Under the pieces are notes generated by a model. That model was not told the DNA's origin, did not search any database, and was given only the letters and a program-made list of their open reading frames with translations. From Strigamia acuminata (lineage: Eukaryota; Arthropoda; Chilopoda; Geophilomorpha; Linotaeniidae): a stretch of DNA of 64,000 bases. The DNA is taken from the NCBI GenBank assembly GCA_949358305.1, contig OX442314.1, positions 2,359,087-2,423,086 of the forward strand, given 5' to 3'. A program made the position numbers and the translations under genes. This document shows, piece by piece, positions 10,456-21,350 of this stretch (positions are counted from its first letter, which is position 1; every line of letters begins with the position of its first letter).

Positions 10456-10837
10456 TACTCTGGCTCACTATAAGGTTGCCCTTTCTCCCATTGGTCGAGT
10501 CTCACTGCTTCTAACTGTAGACTGTACTTGTACTACCACCAGGAAAAGTAGTTTTTTTTTTTCTTTTCATTTTTTGGATTATTATAATGATTAAAATAAT
10601 ATAATTTTAATTTTATTTTATAGTAAAATGTTATTTCCAATTATAAAATACAGTTTTATGCCGTTTTTTTTTCAACAAACAAGTTTGTTTTAGTTTATTG
10701 GTTATGCTTTGTCTGGAAAGCATAATGTCTGTACATGGATTGCAATTCTGGTGTTTTGGTCTATTTTTTTGTATCACTACACGAGTAAAATGGCTCGGCC
10801 AATGGGAGAAAAACCAACCTTATAGTGAGCCAGAGTA
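10456..10837. mobile_element. MITE family A, full copy in an intron of gene A
   Basis: Terminal inverted repeats TACTCTGGCTCACTATAAGG and its complement CCTTATAGTGAGCCAGAGTA bound a 382-bp AT-rich element. The interior contains TACTACCACCAGGAAAA and CATGGATTGCAATTCTGGTG. No coding capacity is seen. Related copies lie at 26027-26363, 29674-29871 and 61390-61744. Confidence 0.88.
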
Positions 10838-11132
10838 AACGCGCATTCGAAAAGCCATTGCAACATTTTAAGTAGAGTGATTAGACTTCAAAAATGGCAC
10901 CCAATTTAATCTGCATAGGTTGTCATTTAAATCTCTTAATTAAAAAAAAAAAATGTGTACCGAGTTCTTTTGAATGCGCCGACCGTCATTTGACGCATTT
11001 ATCAAATTTGAGAAATTGTCGTCACTTCTGAGAAGTTATCAACAGTTTTGAGAAAATCAAATTTTTCTTTGATTTGGGGCCCCAATTTGTTCAATTTGTT
11101 CAAATTGCCACTTAGTTGATTAATCTTTCCAG
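10838..11132. other. intron sequence
   Basis: AT-rich intron of channel gene A between the MITE and the exon at 11133. I see no gene or repeat here. Confidence 0.5.
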
Positions 11133-11615
11133 CTTGTTCGATTAAATACCCCGAGAAGTCCTTGCAGACCAAATGATGAAGTTTTAAGATGTGAAGAAAA
11201 CTGCTTTGAAAAGAAACTTGAGCAACAACCTTTCAATTGCAGGTAACTTGTAATTCATCCACTAATTACCGTGCATCCCATATTGCAATTTACAAATCAT
11301 ACACACATTGTTTGAGCATATATTTCTAACAATCGAGTGGAGCAAATTTATTGGTAACAGCAGGTGTATTCAAGGATTCCGTTTCTGTGATTATTGGTGT
11401 TTATAAACAACAAAAACAGCAAAAATGTTGTATAGCACCATTTATTAAAGTTTCTGAAGAATTTTTAAACTAAAAAATTTTTTTTAATAACTGGAAAGAA
11501 TCATGTGTCATGGCACACTGTATATTTCTATTAAATATTGTTGTATTACTAGACTTCCATCCATGGATAAGACTAAATTTCCCCTTTGCCTATCTCAAGA
11601 GACGGCTAAAACAAC

Positions 11616-12213
11616 TGTGACTGGTATGGTCTCGCCAATGTAACTAGGGGACTAATCACACTGGGTAGGGACGCATACATCACGTAATAATAACAGAGAT
11701 TCCCACAATATTGGTTGGTTGGCCTTTATTGTCGTTGTCTAGGGGTATGGGGAATCCCGTTACCCGTTGCAGGGGCGCCACGAAGGCGCGCCGCACCGGC
11801 AACCGACCCGTCACACACTGGGCAGAAGTCCAATGTGTGACGTGGTCGGTTCGACTTAACATTCATGTCGCGCTTACCTGCGACCCGCGTATCCGCTCAT
11901 GGAGGCTGCACTACGGACTCCGCCATAGCACTGAGGATCAACGTGGTGAATGGTGAGGAGGGTGGGGTTCAACCTGGGACACTTCTCGTCCCTCTCGATG
12001 ACTACTTCTCCTCTCTGGGAGCTGCTGCAGACACGTCCTTCTCAGGCCGTGTCCAACACTCAACTCTCCTCTCACACTCCACTCCCTCCTCACCACACCA
12101 CTCCACTCCCTCCTCCCCGGGCTAGGTCAATCACCCACAGAGGGGTTGACCTTTGGGGCCGTATGGTGGTGTGTGGCAGTGCCGCAGGTCACCCAGGTGG
12201 CCTGACGGTCACA
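11616..12213 (-). repeat. 3' LTR of the 12.6-kb element (598 bp)
   Basis: This is a TG...CA repeat with the short terminal inversion TGTGAC/GTCACA. It matches 23598-24195 throughout as far as I can compare by eye. Confidence 0.93.
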
Positions 12214-12228
12214 TCTCCCCCCCCCTCG
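12214..12228 (-). other. polypurine tract
   Basis: On the minus strand a run GAGGGGGGGGGAGA directly precedes the 3' LTR. This is the expected plus-strand primer of reverse transcription, and it fixes the element's orientation. Confidence 0.8.
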
Positions 12229-12941
12229 AAAAAGGTAGGTTCCAAGGGGCCACACACAACACCAACGGGGACACGCAAGTCGAGGCAAGCACAGCAATAG
12301 TGTCGGTCAAAGACCACACACTGTCGGGCTACCGGCGCTGACTTCCGGTGCCGGTTGTCCAAAGGATCACCGCACCGTCGGTCCACGATGTTCGAGCAAC
12401 GTTGGGCAACGGAAAACACCCAACCCTAGACTGGCCGAAAACAAAACAAACGATTGATGGTATTACAATGCAAATAATAATTCACCGAGCCTGAACGTAA
12501 CAAGCCCGGGAGCAAACCATAAAACAAAACAAAAGGAAAAACATTGACATAAAATAACAATAAACGAATTAAATTAAAAGGTAAAACAAGGATGGGAGAG
12601 GTTGGTCAAGCCTCTCAAGAATGTTTTAAAATAATTACGTTAAACAAACGAGGAAAAGAAAAAAAAAGAAAGAAAAAAAATAAATAACTATGTACATCAA
12701 CCGGGATCTGACCAAGACCCACGGTTGGGAGGTTCCAGGAACATTGGAAACCTCCGACGTCTTCTTTCGTCGGGCATCTGAGCGCGTGGCGCGGCGTCAC
12801 CGTCTCGTCACTCGCACTGGCTCGGCGTCCATGTCTTGGGACAGGCATCTCATGGAATCCTGTTTAGGGAAAAAATATTATCGGGACCAGAGGTCCGTCG
12901 TTTGTACAATTCCGGCGTCTAAGGACGACGGTCAGGGCTTT
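12229..12941. other. 3' untranslated part of the 12.6-kb element
   Basis: This lies between the polypurine tract and the stop of the 3' open frame. It includes an A-rich stretch near 12540-12690. No gene recognised. Confidence 0.5.
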
Positions 12942-15030
12942 TCACGGCTCCGGCGCATCCTCGGACGGCGGCTGCGGTCGAGAGGGGCCATGGGGCTCCT
13001 CTTCAGACGCAGCCGCGACCTCCGGTGCGATCTCTCGTGCGGGCCTTGCTGGGGCTGGAGAAGTTCTCGCTGCCTCCAGCACGGACCGTATGGATGGTGG
13101 TGGTGGCATCAGTCGCCTGTCCTCCGCTTCAGCTGCTGACGTTGATGGGGAAGGATGTGATCGAACCTTCTCCACCATTGGTGCAGCAGCCGTCGACACT
13201 GGCGAAAGTGGTGCGCAGCGCGCTCCCTTCTCGCCCTTCGTTGGGGTGGAACCGGACGCGGCCTTGCGGGACTTCTTCCCCTTTCCCTTCCTCTTCCGCT
13301 CGCGTTCCACCTCCTTCTTGCGCGCATCATACTCGGCCTCCACCGGGTCCCAAACTTCGGCGCTGAAGTCGTCCTTGTAGGCCTTCCGCCTATGCACCCG
13401 CTTGACGATTACCTCCTCGTAAGTAGGTGGGGGTGGCGGCGATAGTGTTGCCAGCTCCGGAGGCATCTCGATCGGGACGGGCATGTGGGATGCCGGTCTG
13501 AACACCCGCTGATGGCCATGGTTGTCCACCAGCTTAGGCAAACTCGCCAGCGTCTCCACGTAGCCGCGACAGACCGATGGATCGATGTCGGCGAAATCCG
13601 CCCCGACAGTCTCCTCCAGCGTCCATTCCTGAACCGCAAACGGTGACGGCAGATGGAGGTACCAGGCGTTCATGGCCGCCCCGACCGTCCACGCGACGAT
13701 CCGGACAGTCTCGAACCACCTGAGCCTCCTTGCTGCTGCTGACGCGACAGAGGGGATGCTGAGAATGATCCACATTCTCTGTCTTATCAGTGCCACCGCT
13801 CGGGTCATTCGGATGTCACTCCCCCTGGCATCCTCGAAGCGTAAATGGAGTTCTCTCCAACGTTTCGCTTCCGCAACCCAGAGCGCCAATGTTTGCTCGT
13901 GCGCGTGCTCAAGACGGGGAACACCCTGTATGAGCAGCTCAGCACAAACAACTGGGGCTCCGGGCGGCAATTCGGCGATCTCGAGCGGCGTCGGGCCCCC
14001 TACGGGCTCGAGGAACTCCGCTCCTTCCCGCTGCTCAGGGGGGTGTGGTACCTGGGCAGGTTCCTCACTCCCCGTCGCCGTTTCTACTTCCATGCCGACC
14101 GTCTCGGGGTCGGCGAGTCGCAGAAGCTGCGCCTCGAGAGACAAGCCCTCCAAGACGGACAACTCCAGCACGTCGTCCTCCGAAACAGCCAACTGGAACT
14201 CTTCCTCCACCGAGGCAGATGACTCGCACTGCTCCATTGGCAGCTCAGCGCAAGCGCCTTGCATCTCCTGGGGAACCGAGCACTCGTCTCGCGGCGTGGA
14301 CTGAGTCGACCATCCTGCCAGCAATGCGAGGCTACCCCAGGTACGGTGCAGAAGGCCGCCTGTTTCGTTGAACGAGTCCACCGGAAGGCCGAGAGCAAAC
14401 GACGCGCAAGCAATCGCTTCCTCCGAGCACGCTCCGATCACCGGTTCGTCGGAAACCACAGGAAGGCCCAAAGCGAGTGGCATAGCTGCAATAGCCTGCT
14501 CCTCGACTCCGGGTTCCCCCGCTGGCAGCTCGATGACGTTGTCGGGGCGATCCAGAGCAACGGACACGGCCTGTGCGGCCTGTTCGCTGACTCCAGGTTC
14601 CCCGACCGGTTGGGCTACTGCCGGTACGGCAGCAGCTTCGGCCTCTTCCAACGCCTTTGCTCGTATGGCGTCGGCACGCGCCTTTCTCGCCGCCTCCTTG
14701 AAGCGGCGACGCAGACGCTTCTCTTCGCACTCCACCTGGAACGGCGTGGCCTTGAGGTGAGTGGCACGCCAGTCCACCATCGCGGCCGCGTGCCGCACGG
14801 TCATCTCCTCCGTCCAAGTGGAGGGCGGTGGCTCCTGCCTTTGGCGCTTCGGGCTCGGCTGGGCTGGTGCCTCTGCAGACGCTGCTCGTCCAGCCTGAGC
14901 TTGGCGCCCTGGTTGCGGGATGCTCGACGGGGCAGGCTGCTGGTCCCGAATCCTCACCGCTTCAACCGTCAGCCAACGCGGGAGAAGCGCGAAACCGTTC
15001 CGCACCAACGTCTGCGTCCTGGACTCCTAG
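12942..15030 (-). CDS. 3' open frame of the 12.6-kb element, about 690 codons, function unknown
   Basis: This long GC-rich frame lies downstream of pol, where an env-like or accessory gene would be. I do not recognise the family. Its N-terminal part is Pro/Ala/Gln-rich, followed by an Arg/Lys/Glu-rich helix-like stretch. Then come three diverged repeats around EQA..A...ALGLPV, an acidic region, and a segment with W and R clusters (residues about 390-470). A PPxY-type motif lies within PPPPPTYEEV (about 535), followed by a basic RKKEVERERKRKGKGKKSRK patch and a Ser/Pro-rich tail. PPxY motifs bind WW domains and serve as late domains in retroviral Gag proteins. The first ATG in frame is only near 14804, although the frame is open back to a TAG at about 15030. 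Another short open frame continues in the same phase upstream of that TAG. Confidence 0.6.
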
Positions 15031-15259
15031 GAATCCACCTGCATCCACGTCGTTGTCGGGCGGGTGTGATGGCGATCTCCACCCTGCCTCGACAAATGTC
15101 GCACGAACCATCTTTGTCTGGGCACGGAGAAGTGGACTAGTCCGTGTCCCAAACAATTCCCGCAAGGGGACTCCCAGCCGCTGGCCGCAATCTGACACCG
15201 TTCGCCGAGGCAAACGGGACAGATGCGCCACTGGTCCGCTCCATCATCACCCGAATCTC
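15031..15259 (-). CDS. short zinc-finger-like frame directly upstream, separated by one TAG
   Basis: About 75 codons are in the same reading frame as the downstream 690-codon frame, separated from it by a single TAG. They encode a cysteine cluster CPVCLGERC and, about 14 residues later, CGNCLGHG. This is a possible zinc-binding module of a kind I cannot assign. There is no early ATG, but a plausible splice acceptor (AAATCAG/GA) lies at its 5' edge. The phase of that acceptor fits the donor at 16843, which ends a small frame starting at ATG 16946. A spliced message with TAG readthrough is one model. An eroded frame is the simpler alternative. Confidence 0.4.
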
Positions 15260-17766
15260 CTGATTTCTAAAGAATAAACAGGAAATAAATCAATTAATAA
15301 AACCGTCAAAACCACTGAAAAACGCATGGGATTGAAAAAGAACAATTGAAAAATAGCGTAGAGTAAAGAATGAGAATTGAGGAAATAATGGGGACAAAAC
15401 TTGGCACGCGGGGGCGACCAACTCGGCCTCGCAGCGCCAAGTGCCTGATTATGCGCAGAGCGCGTGACGTAACCGGACGTTACACAATCGTTGAGGGTAC
15501 CGAGCTGGCGGAAGCCTAGCCTCGGCGCTCCGACGACGTGAGCGAAAGTCCTTCCTGGGTTCAAGAAAATTGAACCGGGATTATGATGGAATCCTGACCG
15601 AAGCGTAGAGCTCGGTTAACGGTACGATGGTTGCTCGAGTTCCAAACACGACAAGGCAAGGGATGGTGACTCCAACGTAAATCGCAACCAACATGGCGGA
15701 CCGTTCTGCACAACGGCCCGGCATGCCGGTAGTCCTTGGCGTCGGCACCAAAACCCAGTCAAGTCGCGAGCACACGAGCAGAACATCGATGATGACAAAG
15801 AGGATTACATTAATGAAAGCACGCGAGCGGGTGAAAAAGTAAAAAGACACCTTTTCAACCCGGAGCGAGCGAAAAGAGAAAAGAAATAATAAAACTCCAA
15901 TTTAAACGTGAACAAAAAAAACAAAACCAAACCGAACGAGAGCGAAAAACTCGAGTTCGGGGCAAAATAAGCAAAGAAGGGGTCGAAGAATAAAGAAAAG
16001 AACGAAAAGCTCCAAACAGATGCGGACTTTGATTTCTTCGAGTCGCGCCGCAGTGACGAGTGAGTCGGAAAGCGAACTTCCCGGCTCCTTTTACCGCGGC
16101 GTCGACCCCTCGCCACATGCTATTGTTCCCCTAGACTGACAGTCTCTGATCAAGCCGCCGATGACTCAAGTGACCAGCTGCGGGTCTTTGACCTCAATTA
16201 GGGACAATAGAAATGGGGATGCACAGATTCCGAGGGATTAGGCGCAGGCCAAAAAAAAATTAACCTCTGCCACTCTACTCGTGAATCTGTCGCCGATACC
16301 CACCTGTTTCACAGAAAAAACCGGGGACACGGCGAATGGAGGCAAAAAACAAAAAAAAAGATAAGAGCAAAAAAAAAATTAAGCGCAAAAAAAAAAAATT
16401 AGAAATGATTAATTAAAAAATCTAAAAAAAAACTTTTACAGGAACATTGGAAGAAAACGAAGCAAGAAAATGAAACGGAAGTGATAGAAAATCAGGGAAA
16501 CAATGGAATGGTAAATCGAAACCGATGCAAAAGAAATTGTTACGAAGTGTTTTGTGAGAGGAAACAGCAAAAAATTTTCGGGTTTCCTCACACAAAAGTT
16601 GCTTTGAAATACTCGCCGAACACATGTTGATCGTAATCAACCGTGTTTCAGTGAAGATATTTGGATGCGGCGAGTCGAAAAACCATTCAATTCGCCAGCA
16701 TCTCTAGCGGTGAGCGGCGGCCAAAGGCTGCCAGCCCGCGCGCTAGTTTATACAAGATCGGGGTCCGGGTGTAAGAAAACAATCGGTCACGGGCGTAGAT
16801 CGAGGGAAGAGCACAGCAAATGATGTAAAAAATTGCAGCTTACCTTCATCGATCAGAAAACATACGAAAAAACGCCTTGAAAGAAAAACGCAGACAAAAA
16901 CAGTAAACTGATGTTGTCGGCTCGCTCTCACGAAAACAAGTGACACACGGGGTGATGTCCAGAAACAAGAACCTTTGTCTAAACATAGAACAATCCCCGA
17001 CCCGTGACCTGTGATTGGGTCTCACGACACCCTCACCCCTCTAATTGGTGAAATAAACAATCCCCTAGTTGAAAGACGATCCTTTGCAACAGATGTGGAG
17101 AAAAACACCATAAAAGTTCATAAAAAAAAATTGTTTCACAACCACAGCATTTTCTCGAATTTTTTAGTGAAAAAAAATATCCACAATTTTCGGGCAGTGA
17201 AAGAAAACACGCTCAAAAATTGCGGCTGTGCTGTGTAAGACCGTTGCCATGGCTACGATCCGCCGTGATATTCGTGACGTCATAAGAGCGTCGCGAGCTC
17301 ATCGGTGAAGATTGCACGTGACTGCTGAAACTGGCCTCGGGAAGTCGGTCATTAAACCAACTTTTCCGACCAATTTTAGCAATTTTTTCTACCTATTTTG
17401 GCAGCATCACATGCTTGTGACTGGTACCGATCGATCGGCGGCCACTGCGACTAGCCACGGACCTCCCGATCGACGCACCGATTTCGCCGAGCAACAGGTG
17501 GCGTGTTTGAACATGGGTGAGTGTGATTTAAAAAAAAAACATACAACCATTACAAATTAGTCACCGTTCCAGGGCAATTTATTACTCCAAAATTATGTTC
17601 GCCGGCGTGACAGTAACGAGAGCATCGTCGTGTCTACGCCTGATAAACGTTTCATTAGTTTTGAGTCCGACCGGAACAAGGAAAACTACTTTCCTGGCCA
17701 GAAAAACATTCGTCGCAACCTTTTCACCATGTCGGCCGCGTTATCCTGCGCATAACGAGGATGCAG
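15260..17766 (-). other. non-pol interval of the 12.6-kb element
   Basis: About 2.5 kb separates pol from the 3' open frame. At its upstream edge, shortly after the pol stop, a short piece in another frame ends RLRRMFFWPGK. This resembles the end of the integrase zinc region before a stop, so the integrase core appears to be missing. The rest contains A-rich tracts, the possible leader exon at 16844-16946 and no other credible gene. Confidence 0.5.
16844..16946 (-). CDS. possible leader exon of the 3' gene in the 12.6-kb element
   Basis: From ATG 16946, 34 codons rich in Phe, Val and Cys run to a canonical donor (GAAG/GTAAGC) in phase 1. That phase is compatible with the acceptor at 15260. 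The hydrophobic stretch could act as a signal or membrane segment if translated. The assignment rests only on the splice sites and phase. Confidence 0.3.
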
Positions 17767-20595
17767 TCAAATGACGTCAAGGCAGCAATCAAGCAGTGGT
17801 GCAGGCATCAAGATTTTTACATCCGAGCCGTGCTCCGCTCTGCTTAGCGGCGTGTCGGGTGAGAACGGGGTATTTAAGCACAATTCTCCGCACCCACCGA
17901 ACACAAAATCTGGTTTGTATTGCGCCATGGATGGTGGGAGTTGGGACAAAAGATGGTCGTCTCTTTGCCCTTCATCTAACCATTTCATGACAGCGCTACA
18001 GTCCGGGTCATCTCGCTGGACCTGTCTAACCTCGTCGTAAGACATGATCGTACCAGCGAGACTCTCCGTAACGAGCGTGTGGGCCAGCATGATCGCAGCT
18101 TCTTCCTCGGGCGTAGCCGCCGATGTCGTTTCCACGTCATCTAGGCCAACCTTTGAAAGAGCGACCGCGATCCTGTCGTCCGCACGCTTGTTAAACTTAA
18201 TCGAAAATCTCACCTGTTGCAGTTGCATCGCCCATCGCACCAGGCGACCTGACGCGCTCGTCGATGACAAGAGCCAGAGCAACGCCATACAACCTGTTTC
18301 GATGACGAACTTCGAGTACGCGATGAATGGTCGAAAGGAAGCGACTGCCTGCAGAACCGCCAGACATTCCAACTCTGACAGGCTGAACGCTGTCTCGGCG
18401 CCTTGCAGCGCACGACTCGCGTAGGCAACGGGCCTTTTGACTCCTTGATGATCCATCTGTGTGAGGACTGCTCCAAGCCCAACTCTACTTGCGGCAGCCT
18501 GGATGACAAAAGTTCTGTTGAACTCAGGCATAGGAAGCACGCTCCCACGCGCAAGATGATCCTTGAAGAGCTGGAACACACCCTGACACTCATTAGACCA
18601 ATTCCACGCAGCGCCGTCATTAAGCAGCGCTTCCAGTGGATTCGAGGGATGTTCGAGACCCTCGATCGCCGGTATGTCTCCGCCGAACATGCCAAGGAAA
18701 CGTCGCAGCTGAGCAACATTCCTCGGTTGCGGATAATCCACAATCGCCTGAACGCGGCGTTCGTTCGGTCGGAAACCGTACCGAGTTATCGAATAGCCCA
18801 GAAAATCCCAAGAGGTCGATAAAATACACGAACCAGACGGGCTGGCGGTCAAACAATGCTTGTTCAACCTGCCTAACACATCTGACAAGTGCGTTAAATG
18901 TTCTTCGAATGTTTTACTGAACACGACGATCGAGTCCAGGTAGGGCAATGCCCACTTAAACTTCGCATCGCCGAGTACTTTGTCCATCAGTCGTTGAAAC
19001 GCCATAGGAGTATTCAACAAACCGTAAGGTAACTTCACAAATTGAAAAGTACCAAGGGGTGTATAAAATGCTGTTTTAGGTCTGTCGAGCGGCGCAATCC
19101 GTAATTGGAAACACCCCATCGCCAGATCTAGCGTCGAGAAAAATATACTCCCTTCCAGACAAGCCAAAATCATGGGGATCGACGGGACCTGATACCCATC
19201 CCTCTCCGTGATAGCATTCAGCCGTCTGAAATCTATACAAGCATCAAAGGTTCCATCAGGTAACATACTTATGACTGGCTGGCTCCTATAAACACTGACG
19301 CTTTCTTCTATTTCGCCCCTTTTCAGCGCATTACGCACTAAACGGCGGAGAGCTCTCGCCTCCGCTGGGCATGTGTGTTTGACTTTGCACGAGAAAGGCG
19401 GCGTATCACCCGTGGGAATTAACAACTCTACCGTTGGATGACAACCTCCCGTCTCGCTGAAGGTGTGTCCAAACTCGTCGAGAACACGAGTCAGTCTCAC
19501 TTTCCGCATGTCTTCTATTTTACAGGCTTCCAATAGATCTAATTGATTGGATGACATCGACAGTGCGGCCGCATCAACGCCGTGTTCCAGCGTGACCCTT
19601 GCCCACTTGTCAACATCCGCGCCTTTTTCGTCCAGCTGATCAGGCTGAGGGGCGAAAGGAAACGTTACTCCCGGATTGTCGATATGATACCAATCATTCC
19701 GGGCGATGCGAATTACAATGCCATTCTCGCCGAGCCAACTGCACCCGAGAAGGATGAAGTTAGACGCGGAAGGTAGCACTGCAAACCGTAACCAATCAGC
19801 TCCCGTCTGCCAGCTGACATGCAAGTTCACCGTCCCGACGGGACTGGTGACTCTACCGCCCGTCATAACCCTAACAAAATCATCGCAGGGTTCAATCGAG
19901 GCTGTTAGTCCGTATTCCTCGGCCGCGGCACTACTCATATACTGCCCAGAAGCACCAGAATCCATGAGTGCCACCGCGCTGCGGTCGGAAAAATGAATGT
20001 CAACGAACGGGAGAGGCAGATCCTTCCCCAGTCCGGCCACGTTCACAGTATCCCAGACTGCACCAACGGCTAAGCCGACAAAACAAACTTGACCGGGCGA
20101 CGAGCCGTCTGTTACGACGCCTTCGTCTGCTTCAGTCGTTCTTAGAGCTTGGAAGGGCGAGATCCGGTCGTAGAGTTCGGCGGGGTCAACCACGTCGTTC
20201 CCCGCGATCAAATCTGGCGCATCTTCCTGCTCACCCTCGACATCCGAGTCGTCCTGAGCAACGGCTTGAGCAACAGCCGCTCTCCTGGACAATTCAAAGA
20301 TGCGTTTTGAAAAATCGTTCCGGAGTGAAACGGTGGATCTTGCCCAAGCTTCCACCATTTCGGTAACTTCCTTCTGAGCGCGAGCAGCTGCTTTACGCGC
20401 CCGCTTTGCTGCAAAGTTGGACCAACGCGCGCTGCTACGGGCAGCGGCGGCGCCAAGCACTGCCTGCCGCCTGTCGCGTTGATATTCTTTAATGATTCTC
20501 ACGACGTCATCCTGCGTCTTCATCTCGCATGGATAAACATTGCACAGAATGGCCAGTTCTCTGGCCCAAGCCGGGTCAAGTTCCGTGCTTGCCAT
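17767..20595 (-). CDS. Ty3-like protease/RT/RNase H frame with lost catalytic residues
   Basis: Translation likely starts at ATG 20595; the frame is open a little further up but without an ATG. A charged N-terminal region (residues 1-180) is followed by a retropepsin motif LMDSGASGQYMS. RT blocks follow (INDFRRLNAIT-like CIDFRRLNAIT, LDLAMGCFQLRIA, KLPYGLLNTPMAFQRLM), then an RNase H-like part. At the RT active site the usual YxDD reads YLDS. In RNase H the TDAS position reads AAAS, the TDH position TGC, and the ADALS position AVALS. Several separate catalytic acidic residues are therefore replaced, yet the frame stays open for more than 940 codons. No Gag zinc knuckle and no integrase core are present. 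Either this copy lineage is defective and mobilised in trans, or the protein is kept for another role. Confidence 0.8.
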   Translation of the reverse strand: MASTELDPAWARELAILCNVYPCEMKTQDDVVRIIKEYQRDRRQAVLGAAAARSSARWSNFAAKRARKAAARAQKEVTEMVEAWARSTVSLRNDFSKRIFELSRRAAVAQAVAQDDSDVEGEQEDAPDLIAGNDVVDPAELYDRISPFQALRTTEADEGVVTDGSSPGQVCFVGLAVGAVWDTVNVAGLGKDLPLPFVDIHFSDRSAVALMDSGASGQYMSSAAAEEYGLTASIEPCDDFVRVMTGGRVTSPVGTVNLHVSWQTGADWLRFAVLPSASNFILLGCSWLGENGIVIRIARNDWYHIDNPGVTFPFAPQPDQLDEKGADVDKWARVTLEHGVDAAALSMSSNQLDLLEACKIEDMRKVRLTRVLDEFGHTFSETGGCHPTVELLIPTGDTPPFSCKVKHTCPAEARALRRLVRNALKRGEIEESVSVYRSQPVISMLPDGTFDACIDFRRLNAITERDGYQVPSIPMILACLEGSIFFSTLDLAMGCFQLRIAPLDRPKTAFYTPLGTFQFVKLPYGLLNTPMAFQRLMDKVLGDAKFKWALPYLDSIVVFSKTFEEHLTHLSDVLGRLNKHCLTASPSGSCILSTSWDFLGYSITRYGFRPNERRVQAIVDYPQPRNVAQLRRFLGMFGGDIPAIEGLEHPSNPLEALLNDGAAWNWSNECQGVFQLFKDHLARGSVLPMPEFNRTFVIQAAASRVGLGAVLTQMDHQGVKRPVAYASRALQGAETAFSLSELECLAVLQAVASFRPFIAYSKFVIETGCMALLWLLSSTSASGRLVRWAMQLQQVRFSIKFNKRADDRIAVALSKVGLDDVETTSAATPEEEAAIMLAHTLVTESLAGTIMSYDEVRQVQRDDPDCSAVMKWLDEGQRDDHLLSQLPPSMAQYKPDFVFGGCGELCLNTPFSPDTPLSRAEHGSDVKILMPAPLLDCCLDVI

Positions 20596-21159
20596 TCTTT
20601 TTCCGATTCTTGTCAGTGGTATCTCGTGAGTGTGATCAAGACCACGCACAAGCCAGGAGTGGGGAATTATTCGAAAACTTCTCCACTTCCTATAAACAAA
20701 CTAACGTCGGGGTCACCTTAACCAATCACCGCCGCCTACAACTAGGTCAACCGTAATTTGCAAAAAGGCTCCAGTTCCCCTTCAGATGGAATGTCCAACC
20801 ACCGGCCATGTGTTGGACCTTCGGGCGCCTTTACGGTGCTTCAAAGATCTACAAGGCTATTTTTAGTAATTTGGCAATGAAGCATCTGGCGAAGACAAAA
20901 GGTATGCACCAGGGGTGTCATCCTGTTCTTTCATCAGAGTTCATGCTTTTAGGGTTAAAAGTCGATTAAGCAGAAGAACTGCGAGGTCAATGGTTCAATA
21001 CCCTGACTGCGTCATGCAAATCTGCTACTGATTTAAAATGTACTATAAAGAATAAAACATAATAAATTATTACAAGATAGTTTTAATTATCGAACAACAA
21101 TAAAAACAACAACAAATTTTGGCTCTTCTCTGCGCCCCAAAATATAAAATTAGCGGTTA

Positions 21160-21350
21160 AACTTTGGTATTTTTAATCCACGCCCCAAAATAAAAAATTA
21201 GCGAACACTTTTTGGCATTTTTAATCCACGCCCCAAAAAATAAAAAATTAGCGAACACCTTTCTGGTATTTATCCACGCCCCAGAAGATAGAAACTGGCG
21301 AACACCTTTCCGGCATTTATCCACGCCCCAGAAGATAGAAATGGGCGACT
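21160..21350. repeat. tandem repeat of about 50 bp in the leader
   Basis: About four imperfect copies carry the phrases ATCCACGCCCCA and GGCGAACACCTTTC or TTAGCGAACA. Confidence 0.75.
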
